Positions 34,241 through 43,786 of a stretch of 64,000 nucleotides of DNA are shown here, piece after piece (within the stretch, counting starts at the first letter, position 1; the number at the start of each line of letters is the position of its first letter). The position numbers and the translations under genes are program-made. The DNA is taken from positions 1 through 64,000 of the forward strand of contig LKHB01000194.1 in assembly GCA_001618615.1 (NCBI GenBank), written 5' to 3'. A model generated the notes under the pieces. The model saw only the letters and a list, made by a program, of their open reading frames with translations, made no database searches and had not been told where the DNA came from. The DNA is from Fermentibacter danicus. GTDB lineage: Bacteria; Fermentibacterota; Fermentibacteria; Fermentibacterales; Fermentibacteraceae.

Positions 34241-35290
34241 TTGTCGCCGGAAGTCCGGGTCGCGGTCGATGCGATGGGCGGGGACAGGGGGCCGTCCGTC
34301 GTCGTGGAGGGTGCGGTCGAGTTCTTTCGCAGCGGGCCCGCCGGGTTCACCGAAGGGGTCGAGCTGACTCTCGTCGGCGACACCGCCGTACTCGAACCCC
34401 TCATGACGAAGGCCGGCGCGGGGCGTCATCCGATAAGACTGCACCACGCGAGCCAGATCATCGGCATGGACGAGCATCCTGCCGAAGCCCTCAAGTCCAA
34501 GCCCGACAGCTCGATCATGGTCATGGCCGGTCTGCAGAAGGCCGGGAGGGTAGATGCGATGGCGGGGCTGGGTAACACCGGGGTCATGATGGCCGCCAGC
34601 CTGTTCGCCCTCGGCCGCCTCGACGGCGTTTCGCGTCCGGCCATCGCGGCCACCTTCCCGACCCTGGGCAATCCGGCCGTCGTGCTGGACGTAGGCGCGA
34701 ACGTCGGATGCAAGCCCGACAACCTCCGCCAGTTCGCGCTCATGGGATCGGCGTACTCGAGGGGAGTATTCGGCATCCCGAATCCCCGGGTCGCCCTCCT
34801 CAATGTAGGCTCCGAGCGGACCAAGGGTTCGCCCGTCGAGCAGGAAACCTACGAGATGCTCGAACACGGCTCCTCCAACCTCAATTTCACAGGAAACATC
34901 GAGGGGGACGGGATTCTCAAGGGGGAGGCGGACGTCGTAGTCTGCGACGGATTCGTCGGCAACATCGTGCTGAAGTTCACCGAATCCATCTCGGACCTGA
35001 TCGGCGGCGCTCTGTTCTCCGAAATGTCCGGACACTGGTACAGCCGTGCCGGTTTCCTCCTGATGAGATCCGCGTTCAGCACCCTCTGGAAGAGCCTCGA
35101 CTCCGCGGAATACGGCGGGGCGCCCCTTCTGGGTCTGAACGGCGTTTCGATAGTAGCCCACGGCAATTCCAACCCTAAGGCGATAAGGAATGCGGTCGCC
35201 GCCGCCTGCGGCTTCCACAGGAGCGGAGTGAACCGCATGATATCGGAGGGGCTGAGAGGCATGACGGCACTCCGCGGGGAGAACCAGTGA
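34241..35290 (+). CDS. plsX: phosphate acyltransferase PlsX
   Basis: Transfers acyl groups from acyl-ACP to phosphate to feed phospholipid synthesis. The 349-residue protein has VRVAVDAMGGDRGPSVVVEGA, ALKSKPDSSIMVMAGLQKAG, LGNTGVMMAASLFALGRLDG and GNIEGDGILKGEADVVVCDGFVGN. It starts at TTG 34241, 9 bases after rpmF; no ATG or GTG gives the conserved N-terminus. Its stop overlaps the fabH start. Confidence 0.95.
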   Translation: MSPEVRVAVDAMGGDRGPSVVVEGAVEFFRSGPAGFTEGVELTLVGDTAVLEPLMTKAGAGRHPIRLHHASQIIGMDEHPAEALKSKPDSSIMVMAGLQKAGRVDAMAGLGNTGVMMAASLFALGRLDGVSRPAIAATFPTLGNPAVVLDVGANVGCKPDNLRQFALMGSAYSRGVFGIPNPRVALLNVGSERTKGSPVEQETYEMLEHGSSNLNFTGNIEGDGILKGEADVVVCDGFVGNIVLKFTESISDLIGGALFSEMSGHWYSRAGFLLMRSAFSTLWKSLDSAEYGGAPLLGLNGVSIVAHGNSNPKAIRNAVAAACGFHRSGVNRMISEGLRGMTALRGENQ

Positions 35291-36276
35291 AGAGACAAGC
35301 CTTCATAACAGGCACTGGACACGCAGTGCCGGAAGCGATCCTTACCAATGCCGACCTCGAGAAGATGGTGGACACTTCCGACGAGTGGATAACCACACGC
35401 ACCGGCATAAAGACTAGGCACATAACGGATTCCAACACGGCTACCTCCGATCTCGCGACCACTGCGGCGGCCCGCGCCATGGAGGCCGCAGGCTGGAAGC
35501 CGGAGGACGTGCAGGCCCTGTTCATCGCAACCGTCACCCCGGATCACGCCTTCCCTGCAACCGCCTGCCTGGTCGCCGACAGGCTCGGGCTGTCACGCGT
35601 ACCTGCCTGGGACTTCGCAGCTGGATGCAGCGGGTTCGTCTACGGTCTGATCCAGGCCAGGGCCTTCGTGGAATCGGGGATTTTCGACAGGATTCTTGTG
35701 ATCGGAGCCGAATGCCTGACCAAGATCACCAACTGGAAGGACAGGGCGAGCTGCGTCCTCTTCGGTGACGGGGCGGGAGCCGCAGCGATCTCGAGCCAGG
35801 GGCCCGGCGGGCTGCTGGGGGGATACCACTGGGGCAGCGACGGAGCGATAAGCGATCTCCTGGTGCAGGCCGCAGGCGGGTCGCGGAATCCCGCCACCCA
35901 CGAGACCGTCGAAGCCGGCATGCACTACATCGCCATGAACGGCTCGGAGACTTTCAAGCACGCGGTCAGGGCCATGAGGGAGTCCTGCCTGCTCGCCCTC
36001 GAGATGGACGGGACGGACAAGTCGGATGTCGATCTGCTGATCTCACACCAGGCCAACTACAGGATAATCGACGCCACGGCGAGGGCTCTCGAACTCCCGC
36101 CGGAGAAGGTCTATGTCAATATCGACAGGTACGGCAACACATCCTCGGCCTCCATTCCGATCGCTCTGGACGAAGCCATGAGGAGGGGTATCATCACCCC
36201 GCCCAAGACCGTCGTTCTCGCAGCCTTCGGCGCCGGTCTCACCTGGGCCGGAATCATAGTCAAGTGGAACGGGTGA
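35287..36276 (+). CDS. fabH: beta-ketoacyl-ACP synthase III
   Basis: Starts fatty-acid chains by condensing an acyl-CoA with malonyl-ACP. The 329-residue enzyme has the catalytic Cys114 in DFAAGCSGFVYGL, His in ISHQANYRIIDATA and Asn in DRYGNTSSASIPIAL, plus the typical TSDEWITTRTGI. It starts at GTG 35287 overlapping plsX. Confidence 0.96.
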   Translation: MKRQAFITGTGHAVPEAILTNADLEKMVDTSDEWITTRTGIKTRHITDSNTATSDLATTAAARAMEAAGWKPEDVQALFIATVTPDHAFPATACLVADRLGLSRVPAWDFAAGCSGFVYGLIQARAFVESGIFDRILVIGAECLTKITNWKDRASCVLFGDGAGAAAISSQGPGGLLGGYHWGSDGAISDLLVQAAGGSRNPATHETVEAGMHYIAMNGSETFKHAVRAMRESCLLALEMDGTDKSDVDLLISHQANYRIIDATARALELPPEKVYVNIDRYGNTSSASIPIALDEAMRRGIITPPKTVVLAAFGAGLTWAGIIVKWNG

Positions 36277-36316
36277 GCCACCGCTGCGAGCGGTTGCGGA
36301 ACATGAAGGGAGGCTT

Positions 36317-37048
36317 ATGACACCTGGAACGAGAACGGCGATAGTCACGGGAGCTGCGCGGGGGATAGGACTGGCCGTCTCCGAAAGGCTCATCGCCGAT
36401 GGCTGGACGATCGCAGCCTGCGATATGCTGGAGGACAGGCTCCGCGAGGAAGCAGCCCGTCTGGGAGATAGTTACAGACCCTATCGCCTGGATGTCACCT
36501 CCGAAAACGACGTTAACACAGTCTGTGAACGCATCGCAGAGGAGAATCCCCCTGTTCTCGGGCTGGTTAACAACGCCGGCGTAACACGCGACAGCCTCCT
36601 CATGAGGATGGACGCCGAGGCGTGGGATCTGGTGCTGAAGGTGAACCTCACGGGCGCCTTCCTCATGACGAAGGCCGTCTCGCGGCAGATGATGAGGCGG
36701 AGGGCGGGTTCCATCGTGAATCTCTCCTCGGTCGTCGCCCTCGTGGGGAGCGCCGGACAGGCGAACTACGCCGCGAGCAAGGGCGGACTCATAGGGTTCA
36801 CGAAGTCTCTGGCCAGGGAGCTTGCTTCCAGGAATATCCGCGTTAACGCGATCGCTCCCGGTTTCATCGAGACGGAGATGACCCTCAGCCTTCCCGAGGA
36901 GGTCCGGAAGGGCTATGCCGAGCGCATCCCGCTGGGGAGGATGGGCAAGCCCTCGGACATAGCCGAGGTGACGGCCTTCCTGCTGGGCGACGCGTCCAGC
37001 TATGTGAACGGAATCGTGATACCAGTGGATGGTGGATTGTCAACCTGA
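36317..37048 (+). CDS. fabG: 3-oxoacyl-ACP reductase
   Basis: A 243-residue short-chain dehydrogenase that reduces 3-oxoacyl-ACP with NADPH. It has the nucleotide loop TGAARGIGLAV, NNAG (residues 85-88), catalytic Ser in NLSSVV, Tyr151 and Lys155 in YAASKGG, and the C-terminal YVNGIVIPVDGGLST. A GGGAGGC site precedes the start. There is no fabD between fabH and fabG, so malonyl-transferase must be encoded elsewhere. Confidence 0.95.
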   Translation: MTPGTRTAIVTGAARGIGLAVSERLIADGWTIAACDMLEDRLREEAARLGDSYRPYRLDVTSENDVNTVCERIAEENPPVLGLVNNAGVTRDSLLMRMDAEAWDLVLKVNLTGAFLMTKAVSRQMMRRRAGSIVNLSSVVALVGSAGQANYAASKGGLIGFTKSLARELASRNIRVNAIAPGFIETEMTLSLPEEVRKGYAERIPLGRMGKPSDIAEVTAFLLGDASSYVNGIVIPVDGGLST

Positions 37049-37060
37049 GAGGAGAGACAG

Positions 37061-37300
37061 ATGTCCCTCGAGAACCGTGTCACCGAAATAATCGTCAACA
37101 AGCTGGGCGTCAGGGCCGAGGAGGTTTCCGCCGAAGCCAACTTCCAGACCGACCTGGGGGCCGATTCGCTCGATCTCGTGGAACTCATGATGGACTTCGA
37201 GGACTCCTTCAAGCTGAAGATCTCCGACGAGGACTCCTCCTCGCTGAAGAGCGTCGGAGATGTGATCAAGTACCTCAAGGCCCACGGTGTGGAGGAGTAG
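37061..37300 (+). CDS. acpP: acyl carrier protein
   Basis: The 79-residue carrier has the phosphopantetheine attachment site GADSLDLVELMM (Ser36) and a strongly acidic composition. It lies between fabG and fabF with GAGAGGAG before its start. Confidence 0.97.
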   Translation: MSLENRVTEIIVNKLGVRAEEVSAEANFQTDLGADSLDLVELMMDFEDSFKLKISDEDSSSLKSVGDVIKYLKAHGVEE

Positions 37301-37313
37301 CGGCTTAGCCGCT
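37299..37313 (+). other. short hairpin between acpP and fabF
   Basis: AGCGGCT, T, AGCCGCT forms a seven-base stem with a one-base loop spanning the acpP stop region, followed by TTCC. It may stabilise the acpP message or attenuate read-through into fabF; the stem is too short for a confident terminator. Confidence 0.35.
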
Positions 37314-37336
37314 TTCCGCGAACGCTCAGCTCAAGG

Positions 37337-38584
37337 ATGGATCAGGTGAAGAGGCGGGTAGCAGTTACGGGCCTGGGCGCCATCAGCCCTGTCGGCCTGA
37401 ACGTAGCAGAGTGCTGGTCGAACACAGTGGCCGGCAGGAGCGGCATCGACACGATTACGCTCCTCGATCCCACCCCGTACACCACCCGGATCGCCGGCGA
37501 GGTAAAAGGCTACGAGGCGGACAGGTTCCTCGACCGCAAGCTGGCGGCAAGATCGGACAGATACACCCAGTTCGCCATCATCGCGGCGAGAGAGGCCTTC
37601 GAATCCGCCGGACTGGGTGGAGGCGCCGTCGCTCCGGAGCGGCTTGGCGTAATCATAGGCACCGGCATAGGAGGGCTCGGAACGCTCGAGACGGAGCACA
37701 TAAAGGCTCTGGAAAAGGGCGTGGACAGGATCAGCCCGTTCTTCTGCCCCATGATGATCGGGAACATGGCCAGCGGTCGTGTCGCCATCGAACTGAACGC
37801 CAGGGGAATCAACTTCGCGACAGTGACGGCCTGCGCCACCAGCGGCCATGCCATCGCCTGCGCGATGGATGCCATCAGGCTGGGGCGCGCCGACGCCATA
37901 CTGGCCGGCGGCGCCGAGGCTCCCATCACGATGATGGGGCTCGGCGGATTCTGCTCCCTCAAGGCGCTCTCCACGAGGAACGACGATCCGAAGACCGCTT
38001 CGAGGCCCTTCGACAGGGAGCGCGACGGTTTCGTCATGGCCGAGGGGGCTTCGGTGGTCGTCCTCGAAGACTATGACTTCGCCGTCAGGAGGGGTGCTCA
38101 CATCCATGCGGAACTCCTCGGCGCGGGCATGACGTGCGACGCCTACCACATCACGGCGCCCGCCGAGGGCGGCGAAGGCTCCGCCAGGGCGATGATCCTC
38201 GCGATGGAGGATGCCGGGATCACTCCTGGAGACGTCGACTACATCAATGCCCACGGAACCTCGACCGAGCTGAACGACGCAGGCGAGACCCAGGCCATCA
38301 AGGTGGCGCTCGGCGAGGATCGCGCCCGCAAGGTGATGATCTCCTCTACGAAGTCCGTCACAGGGCACATGCTGGGAGCCGCGGGAGGTATCGAGCTGAT
38401 CTTCTCGATACTGGCGATGCGCGACGGCATCGTCCCGCCCACGGCGACACTGGTGAACCCCGACCCGGCATGCGATCTGGACTATGTCCCCGGGGAGGCC
38501 CGCAAGGCGGATGTCCGCTGTGCGCTCAGCAACTCGTTCGGCTTCGGGGGACACAACGTCACCCTGGCGGTCGGCCGCAGATAG
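37337..38584 (+). CDS. fabF: beta-ketoacyl-ACP synthase II
   Basis: Chain-elongating condensing enzyme, 415 residues. The catalytic Cys166 lies in TVTACATSGHAIACAMDAI; the two His lie in INAHGTSTELNDAGET and KSVTGHMLGAAGG. The end SNSFGFGGHNVTLAV is the standard Gly-rich loop. The stop overlaps the rnc start by one base. Confidence 0.96.
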   Translation: MDQVKRRVAVTGLGAISPVGLNVAECWSNTVAGRSGIDTITLLDPTPYTTRIAGEVKGYEADRFLDRKLAARSDRYTQFAIIAAREAFESAGLGGGAVAPERLGVIIGTGIGGLGTLETEHIKALEKGVDRISPFFCPMMIGNMASGRVAIELNARGINFATVTACATSGHAIACAMDAIRLGRADAILAGGAEAPITMMGLGGFCSLKALSTRNDDPKTASRPFDRERDGFVMAEGASVVVLEDYDFAVRRGAHIHAELLGAGMTCDAYHITAPAEGGEGSARAMILAMEDAGITPGDVDYINAHGTSTELNDAGETQAIKVALGEDRARKVMISSTKSVTGHMLGAAGGIELIFSILAMRDGIVPPTATLVNPDPACDLDYVPGEARKADVRCALSNSFGFGGHNVTLAVGRR

Positions 38585-39291
38585 TGCATCCATCGACAGA
38601 CGACGCCTCCACTGCGCTCGACGCGGCGGAGGCGTCGATCGGATACCGGTTCCGTGAACGCGGACTGCTGCTGAGAGCGCTCACGCACAGGTCTGCCGGA
38701 GCCGGATCCAACTACGAGCTGCTCGAGTTCCTGGGCGACTCGGTCCTGGAGCTGCTGGCCCGCGAGCTGCTTCTGGAAAGGTTTCCCGGCGAAGGGGAGG
38801 GGCAGCTCACCAGGCGCAAGCGATCGCTCGTCTCTGCGAGGGCTCTCGCCGTCGCCGGGAGGAGGCTGGGCCTGGAGAAGTCGATCGTCTCGGGGGGCGG
38901 GCTCAGGTTGTCGGGGGCCATCCTGGCCGATGTGGTGGAGGCGGTCTGCGGGGCCGTCTACCTCGACGCAGGCATCCGGGAGGCACGGTCCGTAATCAGA
39001 AACGCCATATTAGAACGATTGCTGGAGTCCGGATCGGATCCGGGCTCCGACCCGAGGAGCAGGCTCCAGGAGATGTGCCAGGCTGCGGGTCTTCCCCCGC
39101 CTGTCTATAGAGTATCGCGTACCGGCGGACCCGAGCACGAACCGTTGTTCGAGGCCGTGGTCTCTGTCGATCGGAAAGAGGCCGGAACGGGAAGCGGGGC
39201 TACCAAGAAGGAAGCACAGTCCGCCGCCGCCGCCGAGGCGCTAGGCCGGATCCAAGGAGGAGGGGATAATGGATTACTTTCTCTCGGATGA
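38584..39291 (+). CDS. rnc: ribonuclease III
   Basis: Cuts double-stranded RNA in rRNA and mRNA processing. The 235-residue protein has the signature NYELLEFLGDSVLELLARELL, the second metal-binding region DVVEAVCGAVYLDAG, and a C-terminal dsRNA-binding domain (SRLQEMCQAAGLPPPVYRV...GTGSGATKKEAQSAAAAEAL). It begins at GTG 38584 at the end of fabF, as in many acpP-fabF-rnc operons, and its end overlaps the acyl-CoA dehydrogenase start by 23 bases. Confidence 0.95.
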   Translation: MHPSTDDASTALDAAEASIGYRFRERGLLLRALTHRSAGAGSNYELLEFLGDSVLELLARELLLERFPGEGEGQLTRRKRSLVSARALAVAGRRLGLEKSIVSGGGLRLSGAILADVVEAVCGAVYLDAGIREARSVIRNAILERLLESGSDPGSDPRSRLQEMCQAAGLPPPVYRVSRTGGPEHEPLFEAVVSVDRKEAGTGSGATKKEAQSAAAAEALGRIQGGGDNGLLSLG

Positions 39292-40429
39292 CGTAAAGGC
39301 GATAAGGGAACTCTGCGCCGAGATCGCCGAAAAGCACATAAAGCCTGTCCGCGAGGAACTGGACCGCGAGAACCGGTTCCCGCACGAGATCATGAATGTC
39401 CTCGCCGACAGCGACCTCTTCCGTATCTACATCCCGGAGGAGTACGAGGGGCTCGGGCTGGGATCGATGTCCCTCTGTGTGGCGGCCGAGGAGCTGAGCC
39501 GCGCCTGCGCGGGCATAGCGACCTCCTATGCCGCCAACGCTCTGGGGGCCATGCCGATACTCCTGTTCGGCACCGACGGACAGAAGAGGAAATATCTCCC
39601 CGGACTCGCCTCCGGCAAAAGCCTGGCGGCATTCGGGCTCACCGAGCCCGACGCCGGAAGCGATGCCGGCGGCATCAGAACCAGGGCGGTCCGCGACGGC
39701 GACTCCTACGTCCTCAACGGAACCAAGCAGTGGATCACGAACGGCGGCGAGGCGAAGGTTTACACCATCATCGCCATGACGGACCCCGAACGCGGGGCGA
39801 GAGGCGCCTCCGCATTCATCGTCGAGGACGGCACCCCCGGCTTCACGTATGGTAAGAAGGAGGACAAGATGGGCATCCGCGCCTCGGCCACCAGGGAGCT
39901 GGTGTTCGAGGACTGCAGGATTCCCGCGGAAAACCTCATTGCACGCGAAGGCACCGGCTTCATGGTCGCGATGAAGACGCTGGACAACTCCAGGCCCGGA
40001 GTCGCCGCCCAGGCAGTCGGAATCGCCCAGGGCGCACTCGACGCCGCGCTTGTTTACGCATCTCAGCGTAAACAGTTCGGCCAGCGCATCGACTCGTTCC
40101 AGGGCATACAGTTCATGCTCGCCGACATGGCCACGCAGGTGGAGGCCGCCAGGGCTCTCACCTACTCCGTGGCGAGGATGATAGACGCCGGCGTCAGAAA
40201 GTTCGAGAAGGAGGCCGCGATGGCGAAGGTCTTCGCCAGTGACGTCGCCATGAAGGTTACGACGGACGCGGTACAGATCTTCGGCGGGTATGGATACATG
40301 AAGGAGTACCCGGTGGAGAAGATGATGAGGGATGCCAAGATAACCCAGATCTACGAGGGCACGAACCAGATACAGCGCAACGTGATCGCCTCGAACCTGA
40401 TCAGGGAAACAGCCTCGGGGGCGAGGTGA
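39269..40429 (+). CDS. short-chain acyl-CoA dehydrogenase
   Basis: A 386-residue flavoprotein with the three-domain acyl-CoA dehydrogenase layout: AFGLTEPDAGSDAGGIRTRA and YVLNGTKQWITNGG (FAD region), ASQRKQFGQRI, QIFGGYGYMKEYPVEKMMRDAKITQIYEGTNQIQRNVIA. The Glu in YEGTNQ is the catalytic base in the short-chain/butyryl type. Etf genes follow directly, so it probably works with EtfAB, either oxidising acyl-CoA or reducing an enoyl-CoA. A GGAGGAGGGG site precedes the ATG. Confidence 0.93.
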   Translation: MDYFLSDDVKAIRELCAEIAEKHIKPVREELDRENRFPHEIMNVLADSDLFRIYIPEEYEGLGLGSMSLCVAAEELSRACAGIATSYAANALGAMPILLFGTDGQKRKYLPGLASGKSLAAFGLTEPDAGSDAGGIRTRAVRDGDSYVLNGTKQWITNGGEAKVYTIIAMTDPERGARGASAFIVEDGTPGFTYGKKEDKMGIRASATRELVFEDCRIPAENLIAREGTGFMVAMKTLDNSRPGVAAQAVGIAQGALDAALVYASQRKQFGQRIDSFQGIQFMLADMATQVEAARALTYSVARMIDAGVRKFEKEAAMAKVFASDVAMKVTTDAVQIFGGYGYMKEYPVEKMMRDAKITQIYEGTNQIQRNVIASNLIRETASGAR

Positions 40430-40432
40430 CAG

Positions 40433-41159
40433 ATGCGCATAGTCGTCGCGATGAAGCAGGTGCCGGACACCGCCGAGGTGAGGATAGACCCGGTGCGCAA
40501 CACTCTCGTCAGGGACGGGGTGCCTTCGATCATGAACCCGTTCGACGTCTACGCCCTCGAGGAGGGTCTCCGGTGGAGGGACGAACTCGGCGGTGAGGTG
40601 ATCGCGCTCACGATGGGCCCGCCCCAGGCGGAGGCGATCCTGAAGGAGGCCGTCTCGATGGGCGCCGATCAGGCCGTCCTCCTGTCGGACCGCGCCTTTG
40701 CGGGGGCCGACACCTGGGCCACCTCGCAGACGCTTGCCGCGGCCGTCCGGAAGCTCGCGCCCATAGACCTGGTCTTCACGGGCAAGCAGGCNNACCTTCG
40801 TGGGCCGCGTGCTCGGAATCGAGGGCGGCAGGATCGTGGTGGAGCGCTACGTCGAAGGCGGGGTCGAGACTCTCTCGTCCACGCTCCCGGCCGTAGTCAC
40901 CGTGCTGAAGGACGCCAACACACCCAGAATGCCCTCGCTGAGGGGGAAGATGAAGGCCAGGAACCTGGCCGTGACCACATGGGGCATTGCGGATCTGGGG
41001 CTCGATCCCTCTGAGACCGGCCTGGACGGCTCTCCGACCAGGGTGGTGGGGATCGCCTCGCCGGAGGCGAGGAGCGGAGGATCGATCCACCGCGGATCCC
41101 CCGAGGAGCTGGCCGTGATACTGGCCGATCTCCTGCTCGGAGAGGAGGCCGGGGCATGA
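40433..41159 (+). CDS. etfB: electron transfer flavoprotein beta subunit, interrupted by an assembly gap
   Basis: The N-terminal part (MRIVVAMKQVPDTAEVRIDP...NPFDVYALEEGLRW...VFTGKQ) and the C-terminal part (TFVGRVLGIEGGRIVVERYVEGG...LPAVVTVLKDANTPRMPSLRGKMKARN) are both classical EtfB. NN at 40792-40793 separates them and shifts the frame. Relatives have AIDGDTAQ plus about a dozen residues at exactly this point, part of the nucleotide-binding site, so roughly 20 codons are missing. It forms a heterodimer with the next gene product. Its stop overlaps the etfA start. Confidence 0.92.
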
Positions 41160-42358
41160 GCGCAAGAGTCGACATCCGATCCGAAGTCTGTACCGGTTGC
41201 GGTCTCTGCGCCGCATCGTGCCCCTTCGGAGCCATCTCCATCAGGGATGGGATCGCGTTCGTCTCCGACGCATGCACCCTCTGCGGAGCGTGCGAATCGT
41301 CCTGCCCGTCAGGGGCCGTGGTAATCCTGAAGGAGTCCGCAGGGCCCTCCGACATGTCCGCCTGGACGGGAACCGCCGTGATAGTCGAATCCCGCGACGG
41401 CGTGATCGATCACAGCACTCTCGAACTGCTCGGCGCGGCCCGCGCGATAGCCGGGTCCGAGGGCGGGCCCGTGAGCGCGATCCTGCTCACCGCAGCCGCC
41501 GGAGACGCTCCAAGGATCCTCGCCGGCCACGGAGCCGACAGGGTTCTGATCGCGGAGTCGCCCGGGCTTTCGCACTACCTCACCGAACCCTGGACCCGGA
41601 TCGTGAAGAGGATCATCGAGGAGACGAAACCCGCCATCGTCCTGGCCGCAGCGACAACCACGGGCAGGGATCTGATGCCGCGGATCGCCAAGCTGATGGA
41701 CACGGGGCTGACGGCGGACTGCACCTCTCTCTCCTTCGATCCTTCCAAAAACGCTCTCCTCCAGACGCGTCCCGCCTTCGGCGGCAACATCATGGCCACG
41801 ATCGTCTGCGAGGGGTCGAGGCCGCAGATGGCCACGGTCCGCCCCAGGGTCATGAAGGCGATCGACCCCGACCCGGCGCGGGTTGCGGAGATCGTAAGGA
41901 TCGAACTCCTCCCCGGCGATCTGGACTCCAGGGTTGAACTGCAGGGCTTCAGGGTGCTCGACGAAGGCGTGGCGGACATCGCCGAAGCAGAGATCATCGT
42001 GTCCGGCGGAAGAGGGATGAAGAATCCGGAAAACTTCTCTCTCCTCGAGGAGATCGCCGATCTGCTGGGCGGCAGCGTCGGAGCCAGCAGGGCGGCGGTG
42101 GACTCCGGCTGGATCCCCTATCCACACCAGGTCGGCCAGACCGGCAAGACGGTCCAGCCCAGGAAATACATCGCATGCGGAATCTCAGGCGCGGTGCAGC
42201 ACAGGGTCGGGATGCAGTCGTCCGACGTCATCCTCGCCATCAACAAGGACGAGACGGCGCCGATCTTCCAGTTCTGCTCCTCCGGGTTCGTGGGCGACCT
42301 GTTCGAGATACTTCCGGCGCTGGCGAAGGAGATACGCCGCCGCAGGGGTTCCGCCTGA
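41156..42358 (+). CDS. etfA: electron transfer flavoprotein alpha subunit with N-terminal 2[4Fe-4S] ferredoxin domain
   Basis: Residues 12-50 hold eight Cys in two CxxCxxCxxxC clusters (C12, C15, C18, C22 and C40, C43, C46, C50), a ferredoxin domain fused in front of a normal EtfA (TGTAVIVESRDGVIDHSTLELLGAARAIA..., SGGRGMKNPENFSLLEEIADLLGGSVGASRA, GQTGKTVQPRKYIACGISGAVQHRVGM, INKDETAPIF). Ferredoxin-fused EtfA is known from electron-bifurcating complexes such as caffeyl-CoA reductase and from lactate dehydrogenase-Etf. With the adjacent acyl-CoA dehydrogenase this suggests a bifurcating or confurcating complex; that is inference. Confidence 0.93.
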   Translation: MSARVDIRSEVCTGCGLCAASCPFGAISIRDGIAFVSDACTLCGACESSCPSGAVVILKESAGPSDMSAWTGTAVIVESRDGVIDHSTLELLGAARAIAGSEGGPVSAILLTAAAGDAPRILAGHGADRVLIAESPGLSHYLTEPWTRIVKRIIEETKPAIVLAAATTTGRDLMPRIAKLMDTGLTADCTSLSFDPSKNALLQTRPAFGGNIMATIVCEGSRPQMATVRPRVMKAIDPDPARVAEIVRIELLPGDLDSRVELQGFRVLDEGVADIAEAEIIVSGGRGMKNPENFSLLEEIADLLGGSVGASRAAVDSGWIPYPHQVGQTGKTVQPRKYIACGISGAVQHRVGMQSSDVILAINKDETAPIFQFCSSGFVGDLFEILPALAKEIRRRRGSA

Positions 42359-42362
42359 ACGC

Positions 42363-43331
42363 ATGGTGCTGACCGGCGTCCTGCATGTGCACACCAGGCA
42401 CTCCGACGGGACCGGAAGCGTCGAGGAGGTGATCGAGGCCGCAGCCCGCTGCGGCCTCGACTTCATAGGCATCAACGATCACAGGACCCTGGCGGCCAGG
42501 CACGAGGGCTGGCTGGGCATGCACCGGGGCGTGTTCGTTCTTCCCGGCGCGGAGCTGGAAGACTCCCGCCGGAACTGCCATGTCCTCGCCTACGGGATAG
42601 ACTCTCTCCCGTCCACCCGGGACACCCGTGAACAGATCGCGGCCATCCGCGAGACCGGCGGGCTCTCCATAGCCGCCCACCCCTGCGAGAGGGGCGGCCA
42701 TCTCCCCGGCACCCGCAGTTACGGATGGACAATGCCCGTCGAAGGCGTGGACGGAGTCGAGGTCTGGAACTACATGTCGATGTGGAAGGCGGGGCTCACG
42801 CCCTGGAACTTCCGGGACAGGGTGGTCCGTCCCGACCGCATGTCGATCCATCCATGCGGCGAATCGATCCGGAAGTGGTTCTCCTGCGGAGGGTGCGCCG
42901 TGGGAGGGCCGGATGCCCACGCCATCCGATTAGGCATCGGAAGGTTCCACACCTGCATCTTCCCTTACGAGATGCTCTTCTCCAGATTGAGGATGCACCT
43001 GGTCATTGACTCCGACTGGGATCGGCGGGATGTTCAGGGCGAGCGAGCCATACTGGATTCCATCAGGGCGGGAAGATGCTTCGTGAGCAACGCCCTGCTC
43101 GGCGATGCACGAGGGTTCTCGGCGCGGGTCGACGGTGGAAGGCTCTCGGTCAGTGTGCCCGGGCGTTCCGAGGTAGTCGTCGGAACCGCGTCGGGCGAGA
43201 TTGCCAGGATTCCCATTGAGGATTCCGCCTGCACGGAGATGGAAGTTCCTGCGGGCGTTCCGTTGTCCGTCGAGGTCAGGAAAGGGGAGGGGACATGGAT
43301 ATGGTGCGGGCTGCCCTGCTCCTCGCGCTGA
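42363..43331 (+). CDS. PHP-domain metal-dependent phosphoesterase
   Basis: A 322-residue protein with the PHP motifs HVHTRHSDGTGSVEEVIEAA, FIGINDHRTLAAR, LPGAELEDS, SIAAHPCERGG and GGPDAHAIRLG, giving the usual His/Asp/Glu metal ligands. It could act on phosphorylated nucleotides or sugars; the substrate is unknown. It starts 4 bases after etfA and its end overlaps the next gene. Confidence 0.87.
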   Translation: MVLTGVLHVHTRHSDGTGSVEEVIEAAARCGLDFIGINDHRTLAARHEGWLGMHRGVFVLPGAELEDSRRNCHVLAYGIDSLPSTRDTREQIAAIRETGGLSIAAHPCERGGHLPGTRSYGWTMPVEGVDGVEVWNYMSMWKAGLTPWNFRDRVVRPDRMSIHPCGESIRKWFSCGGCAVGGPDAHAIRLGIGRFHTCIFPYEMLFSRLRMHLVIDSDWDRRDVQGERAILDSIRAGRCFVSNALLGDARGFSARVDGGRLSVSVPGRSEVVVGTASGEIARIPIEDSACTEMEVPAGVPLSVEVRKGEGTWIWCGLPCSSR

Positions 43332-43786
43332 TCGCCGTTCCCGCATTCGCGTCGCCGGTCGATACGGCCGACGATTTCCTGAGGGCGGTCGAGTGGAGTG
43401 ACGGCGAAGCCCTTCTCGAAACGCTCAGCCCGAGCCTGAGGGCAACTCTCGAAGCGAGGTGGGCCGAATTCGGGGCGGTCGTTCAGGTCAGACCCGAACT
43501 CGCCAGGGTGGTGCTCTCCCGGTCGCTCTCCTATCTATCGACAACCGACCTCGCAGGCATGAGTCTGGCCGAATTCCTGTCCCAGCTCATGCCCACGCTG
43601 AATCTCGCCGGCTACGAGGCGTCCATGGTGGAGCGCATGGACCTGAACATGACCGGGCGCAACGCGGAAGTGACGGTTCACTGGCCGGACGGCCGCAGCG
43701 CATCGCTCGCCATGGTCTGGGAGGACAGCTCCTGGAGGATCACGGGGTCCTACTTCCTGGATTCGATTCTCGGCAACATGCTCTAG
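43295..43786 (+). CDS. exported protein of unknown function
   Basis: A 163-residue protein with a signal peptide (VRAALLLALIAVPAFASP) and an alpha+beta body (VDTADDFLRAVEWSDGEALLETLSPSLRA... VTVHWPDGRSASLAMVWEDSSWRITG) that resembles SnoaL/NTF2-like stress or lipoprotein folds. It lies inside the end of the PHP gene, so it is coupled to it. No active-site residues can be assigned. Confidence 0.65.
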   Translation: MDMVRAALLLALIAVPAFASPVDTADDFLRAVEWSDGEALLETLSPSLRATLEARWAEFGAVVQVRPELARVVLSRSLSYLSTTDLAGMSLAEFLSQLMPTLNLAGYEASMVERMDLNMTGRNAEVTVHWPDGRSASLAMVWEDSSWRITGSYFLDSILGNML

